Shown here: piece after piece, positions 37,901-47,520 of the stretch
Layout: each line of letters opens with the position of its first letter
Numbering within the stretch: position 1 is the first letter of the stretch
Assembly: GCF_910594005.1 (NCBI RefSeq)
Contig: NC_057832.1
Span: 99,273,152 to 99,337,151 of the forward strand
Direction: 5' to 3'
DNA from: Cervus elaphus
Lineage: Eukaryota > Chordata > Mammalia > Artiodactyla > Cervidae
Length of the DNA stretch: 64,000 nucleotides
Position numbers and translations under genes: made by a program
The notes under the pieces: model-generated
Databases searched by the model: none
What the model was told of the DNA's origin: nothing
The model's input: only the letters and a program-made list of their open reading frames with translations

Positions 37901-40896
37901 TATTAGCTCAGTTAGTCCTTTTCTACTAAAAAACAATCCACCCCCTCAACACACACACAAACTAGTTTCACTGCTTTAGATCAGTCAAGTATTTTGTGTA
38001 ATAGTACTCAGAGACAGATAAATATTGGCTTATCTTGAAATGTGGCTCCTTAAGACATGGCAACAGTAGATCAGCATTTTTCTTGCCCACAGGTACCTGG
38101 GAGCCCAGGGATGCACAGGCTTCGGAACTGGCCCTCTTCCCTGCTAGGACTTGGTTCTGACTTCAGGGTTAACTTAAAGAAAGAAAGATGAGCACCGTCT
38201 ATTGCTGTTTCTGCAGGGGAGCACGTTAAGGGCTAGTCCTGTGTTCTGATTCCCTCATGTTTCTGGCAGGTGCGGGGCAAAGTGAGTGAGATTATCAATA
38301 ACGCCATCGTGCACTACCGAGATGACTTGGACCTTCAGAACCTCATAGATTTTGGCCAGAAGGAGGTATGGGTTGAGGAGTGGGGGTGATCATCTAGTGG
38401 TCTGGGAAGCTATGGGTAAAAGTTAATGCCATCCCAAGAGACAACTCACCCTCAAGGTCTGTGGGCTTTTTCATTACCTGATAGGTAATGGATTCTGGGA
38501 AAGGGTTTGGCAAAAAAGCCACACATAACTTTCAAAGTACTTTTACAGGCACAGAACAGTATATATAGTAACCTACCAATTGTGTAAAAGAAAAGAGGAA
38601 AGAATATGTATTCATATTTTACAAAAGGAATCTGGAAGGATATAAAAGAAACCATTATAAATGGCTACTCATGGGAGGGAACTGGCAAATTTTTTTAATA
38701 TCACCAATGAGAAAGTTAGATTTTTTAAATTGTGGTAAAATATACATAATATCAAATTTACCATTTTAAGTGTACAGATCTGTAGCATTAAGTACATTCA
38801 CACAGTTGTATAGCCATCATCACTATCCATCTCCAAAACTTTCTTCCCAAACTGAAACTCCATACCCATTAAACACTAACTCTCCATTTCCCCTCTCCTC
38901 CTAACAACCACCATTCTATTTTCTGTCTCTATGAAATTCTGTCTCGATGAATACTGTGTTTGTCCTTTTGTGACTGGCTTGTTTCACTTAGCATGTCTGC
39001 AGGGTTCATCTATGTTGTGGGTTGTTCCAAAATGTCCTTGCTTTATCAGGCTGAATAATATTCCATCATATGTATATACCACACTTCGTTCATCCACTTG
39101 TCTTTTGGTGCACACCTTGGGCCACTTCTGTATTTTGGCTCTTGTGAATAATGCTGCTGTGAGTCAGAAGTTATATTTGAAACAAAAGTGCTTTTGAGAG
39201 CAGTGCTGAGTTCCCCTTCACTTAGTGTAACACCCTTAACTTGGATCCTGTTTGCTTTCATGGTGTAATTATGGGCCCACAACATTAAAGAGTCCCCTCC
39301 TGTGCTTTCTCTACATTAAGACAAATGTTTGTAGCACTGATCCTTTGATTATTTCAGCCAGTATTTGGGGAACATATCCTTTTGCCAGGCTCTATGCTTC
39401 CTTGGTGACTCAGTAGTAGAGAATCCGCCTGCCAATGCAGGAGACATGGGTTTGATCCCTGGGTTGGGAAGATCCCCGAAGAAGGAAATGGCAACCCACT
39501 CTAGTATTCTTGCCTGGATAATCCCATGGATGGAGGAGCCTGGCAGGCTACAGTCCATGGGGTCACAAAGAATCGGACACAAATTAGCAACTAAACAACA
39601 AATGCTATGCAAGACTGCAAAACCAGAAACTGCCCTCAAGGAGCTGATAGTTGAGTGTGTAAAACAAAATATATACACAAGAAGTTATAACAAAACATAT
39701 AAAGTAACAAATTAAGAAGAGATAACTTCTTCAGGTGAAGGTCACTGAGAAGCTTGAGCTCAAAGTTTTAAGGCTGTGTTTAAACACAGCTTGAACTTAC
39801 AAGTAGAAGCTTGCCATAGACTTCTGGTTGCTTTGAGAGTTCCCTGTGTCACCTCAGGGTAAGGGGTGGGTGATTTTTAACCCCTGTGATGTGCTCTGTT
39901 GCAGTTCAGCTGCTGTGGAGGGATTTCCTACAAGGACTGGTCCCTGAACATGTACTTCAACTGTTCAGAAGACAATCCCAGCCGTGAGCGCTGTTCTGTG
40001 CCTTACTCCTGTTGCTTGCCTACCCCCAACCAGGTGAGCACACCTCCCACCTCATTTCCTCCCACAGTGATCTGAGTTACTTTTTGATTATGGCAGCTGC
40101 CATTGGGAATCTCCATCCCTTAGCTCAGCCAATCAGTTGTGCAGAACAGCGGTCAGATGTTTTTCTTCACTCCAATCTGATGGCTCTGTCAGTCTTTCAC
40201 TTCTATCGCCCACTTGGCGGCCCAGAAGACCCAGGTCTCTAAAGCACGGAGAACTGGACTCAGACCTCCAGAGGAAGGAAAGTCTGCATTTAGCAACTTC
40301 CAACCTAGCATCCTCCACATATATTCTCTAACAATTTAGGAGTTTAGGAAGAGTGGGAGGCCCATCAGCTAGGGCCCCAAAGAAAAAGTTTTAGGAATGC
40401 AAATCCCACTTGGCTTTTGAACTCTCTCCCCAGGCAGTGATCAACACCATGTGTGGCCAAGGTATGCAGGCCCTTGACTACCTAGAAGCTAGTAAAGTCA
40501 TCTACACCAACGGCTGTATTGACAGATTGGTCAACTGGATACATAGCAACCTCTTCGTACTTGGTGGTGTGGCACTGGGCCTGGCCATCCCCCAGGTAAC
40601 TTACCCTGTAAAACTGCGGTTCCACAATTCTGTAAAGACTCCTTTAGTTTCGGGGAGGGCACCTGGGACTCAGCTAGGGTGTCAGGCACTAACACTGCTG
40701 AAAGGCAGGTGCTGACTGCACTGGGAAGATTGAGTCAGAGAAAACAAGGCCATCACTCATGGCTGAGGACCCAATTCTTTCTTACCTTTTCCAGCTGGTG
40801 GGAATCCTGCTGTCCATGATCCTCGTGAGTCAGATCAAAGATCAGATCAAACTACAGCTCTACAATCAGCAGCACCGGGCGGACCCATGGTACTGA
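22845..40896 (+). CDS. TSPAN33: Tetraspanin-33, complete gene (eight coding exons, 283 aa)
   Basis: Coding exons are 22845-22946, 35691-35748, 36418-36545, 36870-36944, 38270-38365, 39905-40033, 40434-40595 and 40795-40896; all introns are GT/AG and the joined frame is open to TGA at 40894. The 283 residues equal the human length as I know it. Four membrane segments lie at about 24-46, 65-85, 93-117 and 236-261. The large extracellular loop (about 118-235) has the CCG motif at 156-158 and eight cysteines (156, 157, 173, 183, 189, 190, 203, 224), the signature of TspanC8 tetraspanins. That group is known to bind ADAM10 and control its exit from the ER, trafficking and substrate choice. Asn172 is an N-glycosylation sequon; Cys81, 83 and 92 near the membrane are palmitoylation candidates. 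TSPAN33 (Penumbra) is linked to erythroid and B cells and to epithelial junctions. Start chosen by an ACCATGG context and the family N-terminus. No frameshift or missing key residue is seen. Confidence 0.97.
26001..26062 (+). repeat. Tandem duplication of a 30-bp unit
   Basis: GCTGGAGTGGAGTCC...GCTCTTTCCT at 26001-26030 recurs at 26033-26062 with three differences. It lies in TSPAN33 intron 1. Confidence 0.9.
27481..27693 (-). mobile_element. Bov-tA SINE
   Basis: Reverse-strand copy in TSPAN33 intron 1, ending CCAACTGAGCCATCAAG. Confidence 0.9.
27856..27970 (-). mobile_element. CHR-type SINE
   Basis: Reverse copy: GGATCTTAGCTCCCCAGCC to CTACCAGGAAAGCCC. Confidence 0.85.
28268..28440 (+). 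mobile_element. MIR SINE
   Basis: Diverged MIR (CTCTGGAGCCAGATGGAC, TTCTGTAAAGTGAAGAT). Confidence 0.65.
29370..30075 (+). mobile_element. Old L1 (L1M) 3' end
   Basis: Plus-strand ORF2 end and 3' region: TGTGGAGAAATTGGAATCCT, CACTGTAGCCAGAAGG and the terminal AAAATGGTTAATTTTGTGG. Confidence 0.85.
30657..30880 (+). mobile_element. Bov-tA SINE
   Basis: Plus-strand copy, TTCCCAGGTGGCACAGTGG to CAGACATAATGAGCAAC. Confidence 0.9.
31400..31527 (-). mobile_element. Bov-tA SINE, truncated
   Basis: Only the BovA body is present, in reverse; the tRNA-like head is missing. Confidence 0.87.
32573..32765 (+). mobile_element. MER20-like hAT DNA transposon
   Basis: GTGGTTCTCAAACTTGGCTG at one end and CCTCAAAAAGCACTGCC at the other, with GAGATTCTGACATACTTGG inside. 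Strand nominal. Confidence 0.7.
32885..33355 (-). mobile_element. MLT1-type LTR
   Basis: Reverse MaLR LTR, TATTTGTTTCCTATTACTG to CACTATTCTACCTACCACAG. Confidence 0.8.
34661..34872 (-). mobile_element. Bov-tA SINE with 12-bp duplication, inside a MIR
   Basis: Flanked by ATTAGTAATGAT at 34649-34660 and 34873-34884. MIR text runs up to it on the left (GACCCTGGGCAAGTTAAC) and resumes on the right. Confidence 0.93.
34993..35305 (+). mobile_element. CHR-type SINE, long form
   Basis: Starts GGGACTTCCCTGATGGTC and continues through the GCCACAACTACT and CTGCAACTAGAGAAAAGCCC segments to CACAGCCAAAAAG. Confidence 0.82.
35691..35748 (+). CDS. TSPAN33: TSPAN33 coding exon 2 (residues 35-53 plus first base of codon 54)
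   Basis: Follows a pyrimidine tract and CAG acceptor ending at 35690 and stops at the donor GTGAGC at 35749. The 58 bases finish membrane segment 1 and the small extracellular loop start (Val-Tyr-Ala-Arg-Leu-Met-Lys-His-Ala). One base carries over, so intron 2 is phase 1. Confidence 0.95.
35749..36417 (+). other. TSPAN33: TSPAN33 intron 2
   Basis: 669 bases, GTGAGC...CAG, phase 1. No repeat or gene recognised in it. Confidence 0.85.
36418..36545 (+). CDS. TSPAN33: TSPAN33 coding exon 3 (residues 54-96)
   Basis: Acceptor CCCCCAG ends at 36417 and the donor GTGAGT starts at 36546. The 128 bases complete Glu54 and encode membrane segment 2 (about 65-85) and the short inner loop with Cys81, Cys83 and Cys92, plausible palmitoylation sites as in other tetraspanins. 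Intron 3 is phase 0. Confidence 0.96.
36870..36944 (+). CDS. TSPAN33: TSPAN33 coding exon 4 (residues 97-121)
   Basis: Acceptor CCCCCACAG ends at 36869; donor GTAACT begins at 36945. Twenty-five codons encode most of membrane segment 3 and the first residues of the large extracellular loop (Phe-Ser-Asp-Lys). Both flanking introns are phase 0. Confidence 0.96.
36945..38269 (+). other. TSPAN33: TSPAN33 intron 4
   Basis: 1325 bases, phase 0. A T/A-rich run with TTTA repeats lies at 37346-37386; the rest is mostly unique. A CTCF-like 19-mer sits at 37882-37900. Confidence 0.8.
38270..38365 (+). CDS. TSPAN33: TSPAN33 coding exon 5 (residues 122-153)
   Basis: Acceptor TTCTGGCAG ends at 38269 and donor GTATGG begins at 38366. 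Thirty-two codons encode the conserved helical stem of the large extracellular loop, including the Asp-Asp-Leu-Asp-Leu-Gln-Asn stretch. It ends with Gln-Lys-Glu just before the CCG-bearing exon. The donor has G at +5 but a weaker +4 (G) than its neighbours. Confidence 0.96.
38715..39195 (-). mobile_element. Old L1 fragment in TSPAN33 intron 5
   Basis: Reverse L1 3' text: AAATTTACCATTTTAAGTGT, GCTGAATAATATTCCATCAT and the reverse of the Tyr-Tyr-Ser-Ala region. Confidence 0.85.
39397..39600 (+). mobile_element. Bov-tA SINE in TSPAN33 intron 5
   Basis: Plus-strand copy with CTATGC on each side, a probable short target duplication. Confidence 0.9.
39905..40033 (+). CDS. TSPAN33: TSPAN33 coding exon 6 (residues 154-196, cysteine-rich)
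   Basis: Acceptor TGTTGCAG ends at 39904; donor GTGAGC starts at 40034. The 43 codons carry six of the eight loop cysteines (156, 157, 173, 183, 189, 190), the CCG motif, the Pro-Tyr-Ser-Cys-Cys motif and the Asn172-Cys-Ser glycosylation sequon. This variable subdomain is where TspanC8 members are known to contact ADAM10. Confidence 0.96.
40434..40595 (+). CDS. TSPAN33: TSPAN33 coding exon 7 (residues 197-250)
   Basis: Acceptor CTCCCCAG ends at 40433; donor GTAACT starts at 40596. Fifty-four codons supply the last two loop cysteines (203 and 224) and the start of membrane segment 4 (from about 236). Phase 0 on both sides. Confidence 0.96.
40795..40896 (+). CDS. TSPAN33: TSPAN33 coding exon 8 (residues 251-283 and stop)
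   Basis: Acceptor TTTTCCAG ends at 40794; stop TGA at 40894-40896. Encodes the end of membrane segment 4 and a 22-residue polar cytosolic tail rich in Gln and Lys that ends Asp-Pro-Trp-Tyr. Confidence 0.96.
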   Translation: MVGILLSMILVSQIKDQIKLQLYNQQHRADPWY

Positions 40897-41830
40897 AGAT
40901 CCATCCTGCACCTCCTCTGTAGGGCAACAGGCGAGCCTGATCAGCCAACAGCAGTGGTTACAGCTGCCGGCACCCAGTGGAGACTGGATTCCAGCCCTGC
41001 AAGCCACAGACTAGTGGGAGGAAGCAAACTCCAGGCAGCAGAAGGCAGGGTGCACAGGTGGCTCTAGTCTGAGAAGGATGTGCCTCCTCTCCTCATCCCA
41101 GCTCTCAGCATTATTATTCTGTATTCTCTCTAACCTCAATCATTTGGGTTTATGTTTTTGTTTTGTCTGAGACAGATGCTTGAGCAACAGCAGTTGCACA
41201 GAGTTGCGGGGGCACTGGGCTTTTCACCAAGCCATGACAACTTGACGGCCCTACTAGGGCTGCTACTGAGCTTGACCAACATACTCAGATTCTTGCTGTT
41301 GCCAGCGAGCCCTGCCTGGACTCCAGTTGGCATGATACCAGCTCCAGAAGGGACTGGGGCGGAGCAGGCAATGAGCCTGGGGGTCGACTGGGGACAGCAG
41401 TCTGTATTGGGTAGGAGTGGAAGGCGATGTGTTTACTAACTGCATGTCCTGCCACCCTCCCAGGTAGTCAGAGTGAGCTACATCCTGCCCCTCCCTCATT
41501 TCCATGGAAACGTGGCAGCAAGGGCAAGGGGTACAACAGCAACGAAATTCATCTCTTCTCCTTTCCCTTAAAAAATGTTTGGAACCATAGTCTATATTCT
41601 GCAGCCAGCAGAGGTGGGACTGAGCCATAGGCGCCCTTGAATCCCACCCTGTATGGCCCTCCCTGCCCAGTAAGTGGATTTTCTTTCTAAACATTGGCAG
41701 TGTGCAGAGAAAGAGAAATTAACACCCGCCCACCACCGCCATTCCTCTGCAGCAAAGCTCAGTGTAAGCAGGGATCTTGCTGGGGCTGGGGGAGCCAGAA
41801 ATGGCAATAAAAGTTTGTTGACCTGGACCA
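40897..41830 (+). other. TSPAN33: TSPAN33 3' untranslated region
   Basis: Runs from the stop codon to just past the poly(A) signal. It holds no interspersed repeat that I can see, in contrast to the flanks, which fits a retained exon. The exact cleavage point is inferred, about 15-25 bases after the signal. Confidence 0.8.
41806..41811 (+). terminator. TSPAN33: AATAAA polyadenylation signal of TSPAN33
   Basis: Canonical hexamer followed within 15 bases by a GT-rich element (AAGTTTGTTG), about 0.9 kb after the stop codon and just before a G-rich run at about 41870. It is the only strong signal seen between the stop codon and the next CpG island. Confidence 0.8.
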
Positions 41831-41835
41831 GGCTG

Positions 41836-42380
41836 GACTCTGAATTTTCCATTCTGGCAACCAGAAGTTGGGGGGGGGGGGGCGGTAGAAGGGCCCAGCC
41901 ATAGGGGGGTGGGGTGCGGGATAGAAGAGGGAGGCCTCCCTTCAGGAGGGGACGCGACAGTCTCCTAAACGCTACTGTACTTCGCCCGCCCCATCACCCA
42001 CCCCGCCTCCCTCCAGCAGATGCGTTACTCCCCTCCCACAACTTCGTCCTCTCCGGTTTAAATTAGATGGAGAGATTCCTAATTCGGATCTGGGAACAGC
42101 GTAATTTTATCCCCAAACGCGACGTTAATTTTTTTTTTTTCCCGAACCAAAATAAATTAATTTGCTACCCAAAACTTTCCAGATGGGTTAGGTCGGTAAA
42201 TCTCAGTCCAGCCCTCTCGCTGGGAAGGGAGGGGCGGAGGAATGAGGAGCAAGAAGGCCATCTCTTCACTCCCAGTCCAGACCCTCTAGCCCTCTCTTCC
42301 ATCTTTATCTGAAGGAGCTGGGTACCGCGGCCCATCAGGCTTTAGGAAAAACCTAAGGGAAAAAAAAAAAAATCTTCCAT
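41836..42380 (+). other. Spacer between TSPAN33 poly(A) site and orphan CpG island
   Basis: Contains a 13-base G run near 41871-41883 and poly-T/poly-A runs at 42128-42140 and 42360-42371. GC-rich, unique, with no gene recognised. Confidence 0.6.
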
Positions 42381-42610
42381 CCGGGCGTGGGGTTTCCTCG
42401 CGCGGAGAGGAGCTTGAGCGCCAGGCGGGCAGGGAGGCCAGGCTGGAGCGTCGCGGGGCGGGGCCGGGGCGGGGCCGCGCGGCGCCGTGGGTGGTCCCCG
42501 CCCCCGCGGCGGCTCGGCGGGCGCCTAGGCCCCCCGGCCTCGTGGAGAGTGTAGGGCTGCGCGGGAGGGTTTGGGTGTGGGCCTGCGTGACCCCATTACC
42601 CGGTGAGTGT
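42380..42610 (+). promoter_or_regulatory. Orphan CpG island with Sp1 boxes, GLI-type site and splice donor
   Basis: A CpG-dense block about 0.6 kb after the TSPAN33 poly(A) signal and 15.8 kb before SMO exon 1. It has two GGGGCGGGGC boxes (42455-42464 and 42466-42475), a TGGGTGGTC 9-mer (42488-42496, the complement of the GLI consensus GACCACCCA), and a consensus donor GGTGAGTG with the exon boundary after 42602. This is the build of a TATA-less promoter with a short first exon. No coding gene starts here that I recognise; a noncoding RNA or alternative first exon is the inference. Confidence 0.55.
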
Positions 42611-43450
42611 CCCCCAAGTTTCCTCGCCACGCTCTGCGGTCGGGGGGCTCACGCTAGGGCCTTGGCCTGGCTGGGAAAGGTGGGAGAAGCCGTCCAGCGC
42701 TGGGCAGCATCGCGAGTTGTCTCCCCGCCCCCAGTTTTCCCTAAGCCAGCCTTCTGCTCCTGGGAGGGCGCCTTTCCAGCCGCCGCCTGGGGCCCCAGCC
42801 AATGTTTAGCTCCAGCTAGTAACAGAACGGAAAGAAAAAATAAAATCTTTTTTTTTTTTTTTAAAGTAAGGGCCTTTTATTCTGGGAGAGAAGAGTAAAA
42901 AAAAAAAACAAAACACGCTGTGATAGAGCCAGAAGGAGGCATTTTATACTTTTGGTGATGCGGATCCAGAAGTCCGCGTTTGAAGCTGGGGTGACGCACC
43001 TTCCTGGTTCACAGATTTTGAGGAGCTACCTGGTAGGAGGCAGTTTAGAGCCTCTTGGAGGAAAACACCAGGAACGCTGGTCTGCAGAACCAGGGTTCAA
43101 ATCCAAATTTCTTGAACCCCGAACTACTTAAGTCTTTACTGTCTCATTATCTAGCCTTCAGGCTTGTACAAAAGGCGTAAGGAATTTCCGACAGAGGACC
43201 AGGGCTTATAACACCCTGAGCATTAAATGTGCAGGAGCTTATAGTGCAATTCAGTATTTGTACCTAGATACCTTTCTCAGTGTCTTTTTAGCTTTCTTTC
43301 TCTTTGGTCTGATGCTGGGAGAGAAAATGCCTCAATTTTTTTTTAAGGTTTCTCATCATTATTTCACATTTCAACTCAATTTGCTTCCTGAATTTCTATC
43401 AGTTTAATAACCCTAGCCTCAAGCATGTGGGGTTAACACGACTGTCTAAT
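42610..43450 (+). other. Sequence downstream of the orphan CpG island
   Basis: CpG density falls after about 42800. A/T runs lie at 42848-42863 and 42897-42909 and a MIR trace near 43080-43170. No second exon can be assigned. Confidence 0.5.
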
Positions 43451-43452
43451 TG

Positions 43453-43941
43453 TTCAGTTGCTAAATCTTGTCCAACTCTTTGCCACCCCGGGGACTGCAG
43501 CACACCAGGCTCCTCCGTCCTCCACTGTCTCCAAGAGTTTGCTCACATTCATGTCCATTGAGTCAGTGATGCTGTTTAACTCATCCCCTACCTCCACCTC
43601 CTCCTTTTGTCTTCAATCTTTCCCAGCATCAGAGCCTTTCCAATGAGTCAAATCAGGTGGCAGAAGTATTGGAGCTTCAGCATCAGTCGTTTCAATGAAT
43701 ATTCAGGATTGATTTCCTTTAGAATTGACTGGTTTGATCTTCTTGCAGTCCAAGGGACTCTCTAAGAGTCTTCTCCAGCACCACAGTTCAAAAGCATCAA
43801 TTCTTCGGCTCTCAGCCTTTCTTATGGTCCAGCTCTCACATCTGTACGTGACTGCTGGAAAAACCATAAGTTTCACTATATTGACCTTTGTTGGCAAAGT
43901 GATATCTGTACTTTTTAACATGCTGTCTGGTTTTGTTATAG
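43453..43941 (-). mobile_element. BovB LINE 3' fragment, inverted
   Basis: Reverse-strand copy of the same BovB 3' region as at 4525, including the Tyr-Arg-Cys-Glu-Ser-Trp-Thr segment at 43703-43957 (minus). Confidence 0.88.
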
Positions 43942-45120
43942 TTTGAATAACTAGCAAAGCTAGGCTTCAAAGGTGAGTGAATGGAAGAAGATTGCTCGAG
44001 CAATGGAAATCAGGCTGGATGGGCAGAAGTGGAGAGAAAGACCCACCCAAATTATCCAGATCATCTCTCATCTTAATTTCTTATTCTCTCATCTTATTCT
44101 TAATTTAACAATATCTATAAAGTCCCTTTTACCATTATATATACAGACGTTCTTGGAATTAGGCATGGACATTTTGGGGTGGCCATTATTCAATTTGTCA
44201 CATCCCCTTCCCACTACATGCATGACTTAAAGGTGGAGGAAATGTAGGAATGAACTGTTGTTGAATATTGGCAAGAGTTTGACATAGGTGTTGTTTGGCC
44301 TTCACCTAATTAGTTACCTAACATTTATTGTGTGCTTGCTGTGTGTTAGGTACATAGCTATCACAAAATTTGATGGGTGAATACTTAACTGTTTCCTAAC
44401 TTGTTCCCATCCCAAAGACCAGATTTGTTAACAGGGCCAGGGACCAGTTTCAAAAAAAGGGCAACAGCACAGCTGTTCAGAGAGAGTTCTTCTGGTTCAT
44501 TATTCTAAAAAGGTCAAGAACATTTTGTAAACCCATGCCCCCCACCCATCCCCCCAAAACATTAAGAGTAATTAGATATTCCAAATTGCCATAGATAAAA
44601 CACTCAGAGAGGGGTAACCACATTGTAGAACTGAGGTTGGAAGTCAAGCTGTAGTGTTTCCTCACTACCATACCAGGAACTTGGTCAATCACATGAATGG
44701 AATAGCATAGAGATTTCAGAAATGTTTTTAATCTTCCGTACTCACTGACTAGTCAAGAAGAAGCCACACAATGATGAGAGGAAGGGGTCATCACTATTAA
44801 AAGTTGTCAGGACACATGGATTACATTATGGAAGAGAAGTCACTTCGATTCTTATCTCACATCATACACTGCAATCCATTCCAGAGGGTAAAAGAATATT
44901 TTAAAGCAAAACAAACAATGAGAATGAAAATCAGAATGTCCTAGCAGTCGAGAACTAGAGTGGACAGCTTTTTGTGCCTCGGCCAAGCTCACAAGGATTC
45001 TTCCCTCTTTGGAAACTGGCCCCCCTACCCCCAAGCCATAGGGGTGAGTCTTGAGAAGCTGTGTTTGTACTGTAAGACTTGGTCTCCTGGACAGAACTGA
45101 CTGGATCAAGCTTGGGCACT
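43942..45120 (+). other. Intergenic, no gene recognised
   Basis: Mixed unique and old, unassignable sequence; nothing coding or structured stands out. Confidence 0.55.
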
Positions 45121-45780
45121 GTGTTAGTATTCTAGGACTGCTGTAACAAAGTATAGTTGACCCTTGAACAATGTAGGGGTTAGGGCACCAACACCCTTTA
45201 TAGTTGAAAACCCCCAGTGAACTTTATGGTCAGCCTTCTGGAGCCACAATTCCACATCTATGAATTCAATCAACCCTGATCATATGGTACTGTAGGAAGT
45301 ATCTATTGAACAAAATCCATGTGTAAGTGGACCAGTGCAGTTCAAACCCATGTTGTTCAAGAGTCAACTGTACCACAAACTGGGTAGCTTTAGCAGAACT
45401 TATTGTCTCATAGTTCTGAGAGCCAGAGTTCTGAGACCCTGTTGGCAGGGTCATGCTCCCTCTGGCCTCTAGGAGAGGATTCTTCCTCACTTGCATCTTT
45501 CAACTGCTGATAGCCCTAGGCATTCCTTGGCTTGTGGCAGCATAACTGCAACCCCTGCCTCATCTTTACATGGTGCTCTTCCTTCTGAGTCTGTGTTCCA
45601 ATTTCTTCTTGTAAAGACACCAGTTATATTGGGATAAGGGCCCACCCGACTCCAGTATGACCTCATCTTAATTACCTCTGCAGCCACCCTATATCCAAAT
45701 AAGGCCACATTCTGCAGTACTGGAGGGGTAAGGATCCAACATATCTTTTGAGGGGAACACAATTTGACTCAAAACAGGCC
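45121..45780 (-). mobile_element. MLT1-type LTR split by a Tigger-like element
   Basis: Reverse MaLR LTR that begins GTGTTAGTATTCTAGGACTG, is interrupted at 45154-45370, and resumes with CCACAAACTGGGTAGCTT. Confidence 0.85.
45154..45370 (+). mobile_element. Tigger-like nonautonomous DNA transposon
   Basis: 217 bases with inverted ends (TAGTTGACCCTTGAACAA against TTGTTCAAGAGTCAACTG) and a TA on each side (45152-45153, 45371-45372). Removing it leaves an unbroken MLT1 reading AACAAAGTACCACAAACTG. Too short to encode a transposase. Strand nominal. Confidence 0.88.
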
Positions 45781-46195
45781 TCTAGCCTAAACTGTGCCAG
45801 AGTTCCCTCTGCAGGACTTTGGAACTGAAAATGAGATTCTGGTCACAGCCCGGGATGACTGGTCTGCTGGAGAAAGAGGAGACAAAAGGAATCTGAGACT
45901 CAGCTTCTCAACACCTTATGGACTGAGTAACAGAGAAAGTCTGTTTGCAGAAAGAGCAGAATGAAACAGATTGGGGGTGGGGCAGAGAAAGGGGGGCAGA
46001 GGAAGGATCCTCCTGGAAGCAGCTTTCACTGTGGTCCTACCATGTTTCTGCAGCTCCACAGCTGTCCTGTCTTGGATTCCTGGAGACACTCTGTATACTC
46101 ACAGAAAAGCCTGCTTTATTTGCTTAAGGAAGTTCAACTGGATTTCTGTTGCTTACAAGCAAAGCTAATAGAAAAGCTATAATCACAGTAAGATG

Positions 46196-46895
46196 CTGTA
46201 TCAGTTTTTGGTTGCTGCTATATAACAACTCTCCACAAACGTAGTGCATAAAACAACACATGCTTTTTACCATACAGTTCTGTAGGTCAGAGTCTGCTAT
46301 GGGTCTCCCCAGGCCAAAATCAAGGTGCTGGCAAGGGCTGCATTTCTTCTGGAGGTTCCAAGGGAGAATCTCTTCCCTTGCCTTTTCCAGCTTCTCTAAG
46401 TCCACTTCTTCCATTGTCAAATGGAAGTAACAGCAAATCAAGTCATTCTCACCACTCTCTCTCGTTTTCTGTAGTTGGGGAAGGTTCTCTGCTTTTAAGA
46501 ACCCATGTGAATAGATTGGATCCACCTGCATGATCCAGGCTTCTCTCCCCATCTCAAGACCCTTAATCACATCCTTCTGCCAAATTCCTTTTTACCACGT
46601 GAGGCATCATATTCACAGGTCCCGAGGATTGGGATGTGAACGTCTTTAGGACTTCCCAGGTGGCCCTAGTGGTAAAGAACCCACCTGCCAGTGCAGGTAG
46701 ATATAAGAGACAGGAATTTGATCCCTGGGTAGGGAAGATTTCCTGGAGGAGGAAATAGCACCTCACTCCAGTATTCTTGCCTGGGAAATTCCATGGGTAG
46801 AGAAGACTGGTGGGCTACAGTCCCTAGGGCCACAAAAAGTTGGACACAACTGAGCACACATCTTTAGGACACATTATTTTGTCTACCACAGATGC
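46196..46895 (-). mobile_element. MLT1-type LTR holding a Bov-tA
   Basis: Reverse MaLR LTR from CTGTATCAGTTTTTGGTTGC to TATTTTGTCTACCACAG, split at 46653-46860. Confidence 0.8.
46653..46860 (+). mobile_element. Bov-tA SINE with target-site duplication
   Basis: Flanked by TCTTTAGGAC at 46643-46652 and 46861-46870. Confidence 0.93.
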
Positions 46896-47520
46896 ACAAT
46901 AAAATATATTATGACCATTTGTAACAAGATAGATAGCTGAGACCTTAATGATCATTCTTTGCATGGTTTTTTTTTCTTATAAATTTTCTTCATTTTACAT
47001 ATTTGAACAACTCGGTCTGAAGCCTTGACCTCCTAAAACTTTTTATGAGGAACACAGGGTCATTGCCATTCAGACTCAAAGACCTTTATTTAGCTGAAGG
47101 TCTTCCCATAGCTGAAGATTTAACTATCCCAGAAAGACGCTAAATGAAGACATATTCCCAGAGGACCCAGTTGGAGAAGGGAAGGAATGAACAGAATGGA
47201 ATTAAGTGCTTATTTCCCACTAGAGAATTGCATGTATTAAAATGTTATTATTGGGAAAAAGGCAATTGAAATTCCTCTAAGTGTAGAGTCTGAGGTGAAT
47301 ACCTGGATAAACATCCTTTCTGGCAGGAAACTGTAAGGGCCGGTTTATGTATAGACACAGGAAATGAAACATATACCTCTAGGAAAGTCAGTAAACACAT
47401 GCCTTCATTCAACAAAGATAATGTGCCAGGTGTCATTTCAGCACTGGGTGCACAATGGAGAATACAAAAATTCCTGTCTTCCTAAGTCTGCTGGAGAGGA
47501 CAGATTTATACAAAATATGT

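Noticed and set aside
42491..42898. A 135-codon frame in the orphan CpG island
   Set aside because: It begins with GTG, crosses the strong splice donor at 42603 and ends in translated poly-T; low-complexity and unlike any known protein.
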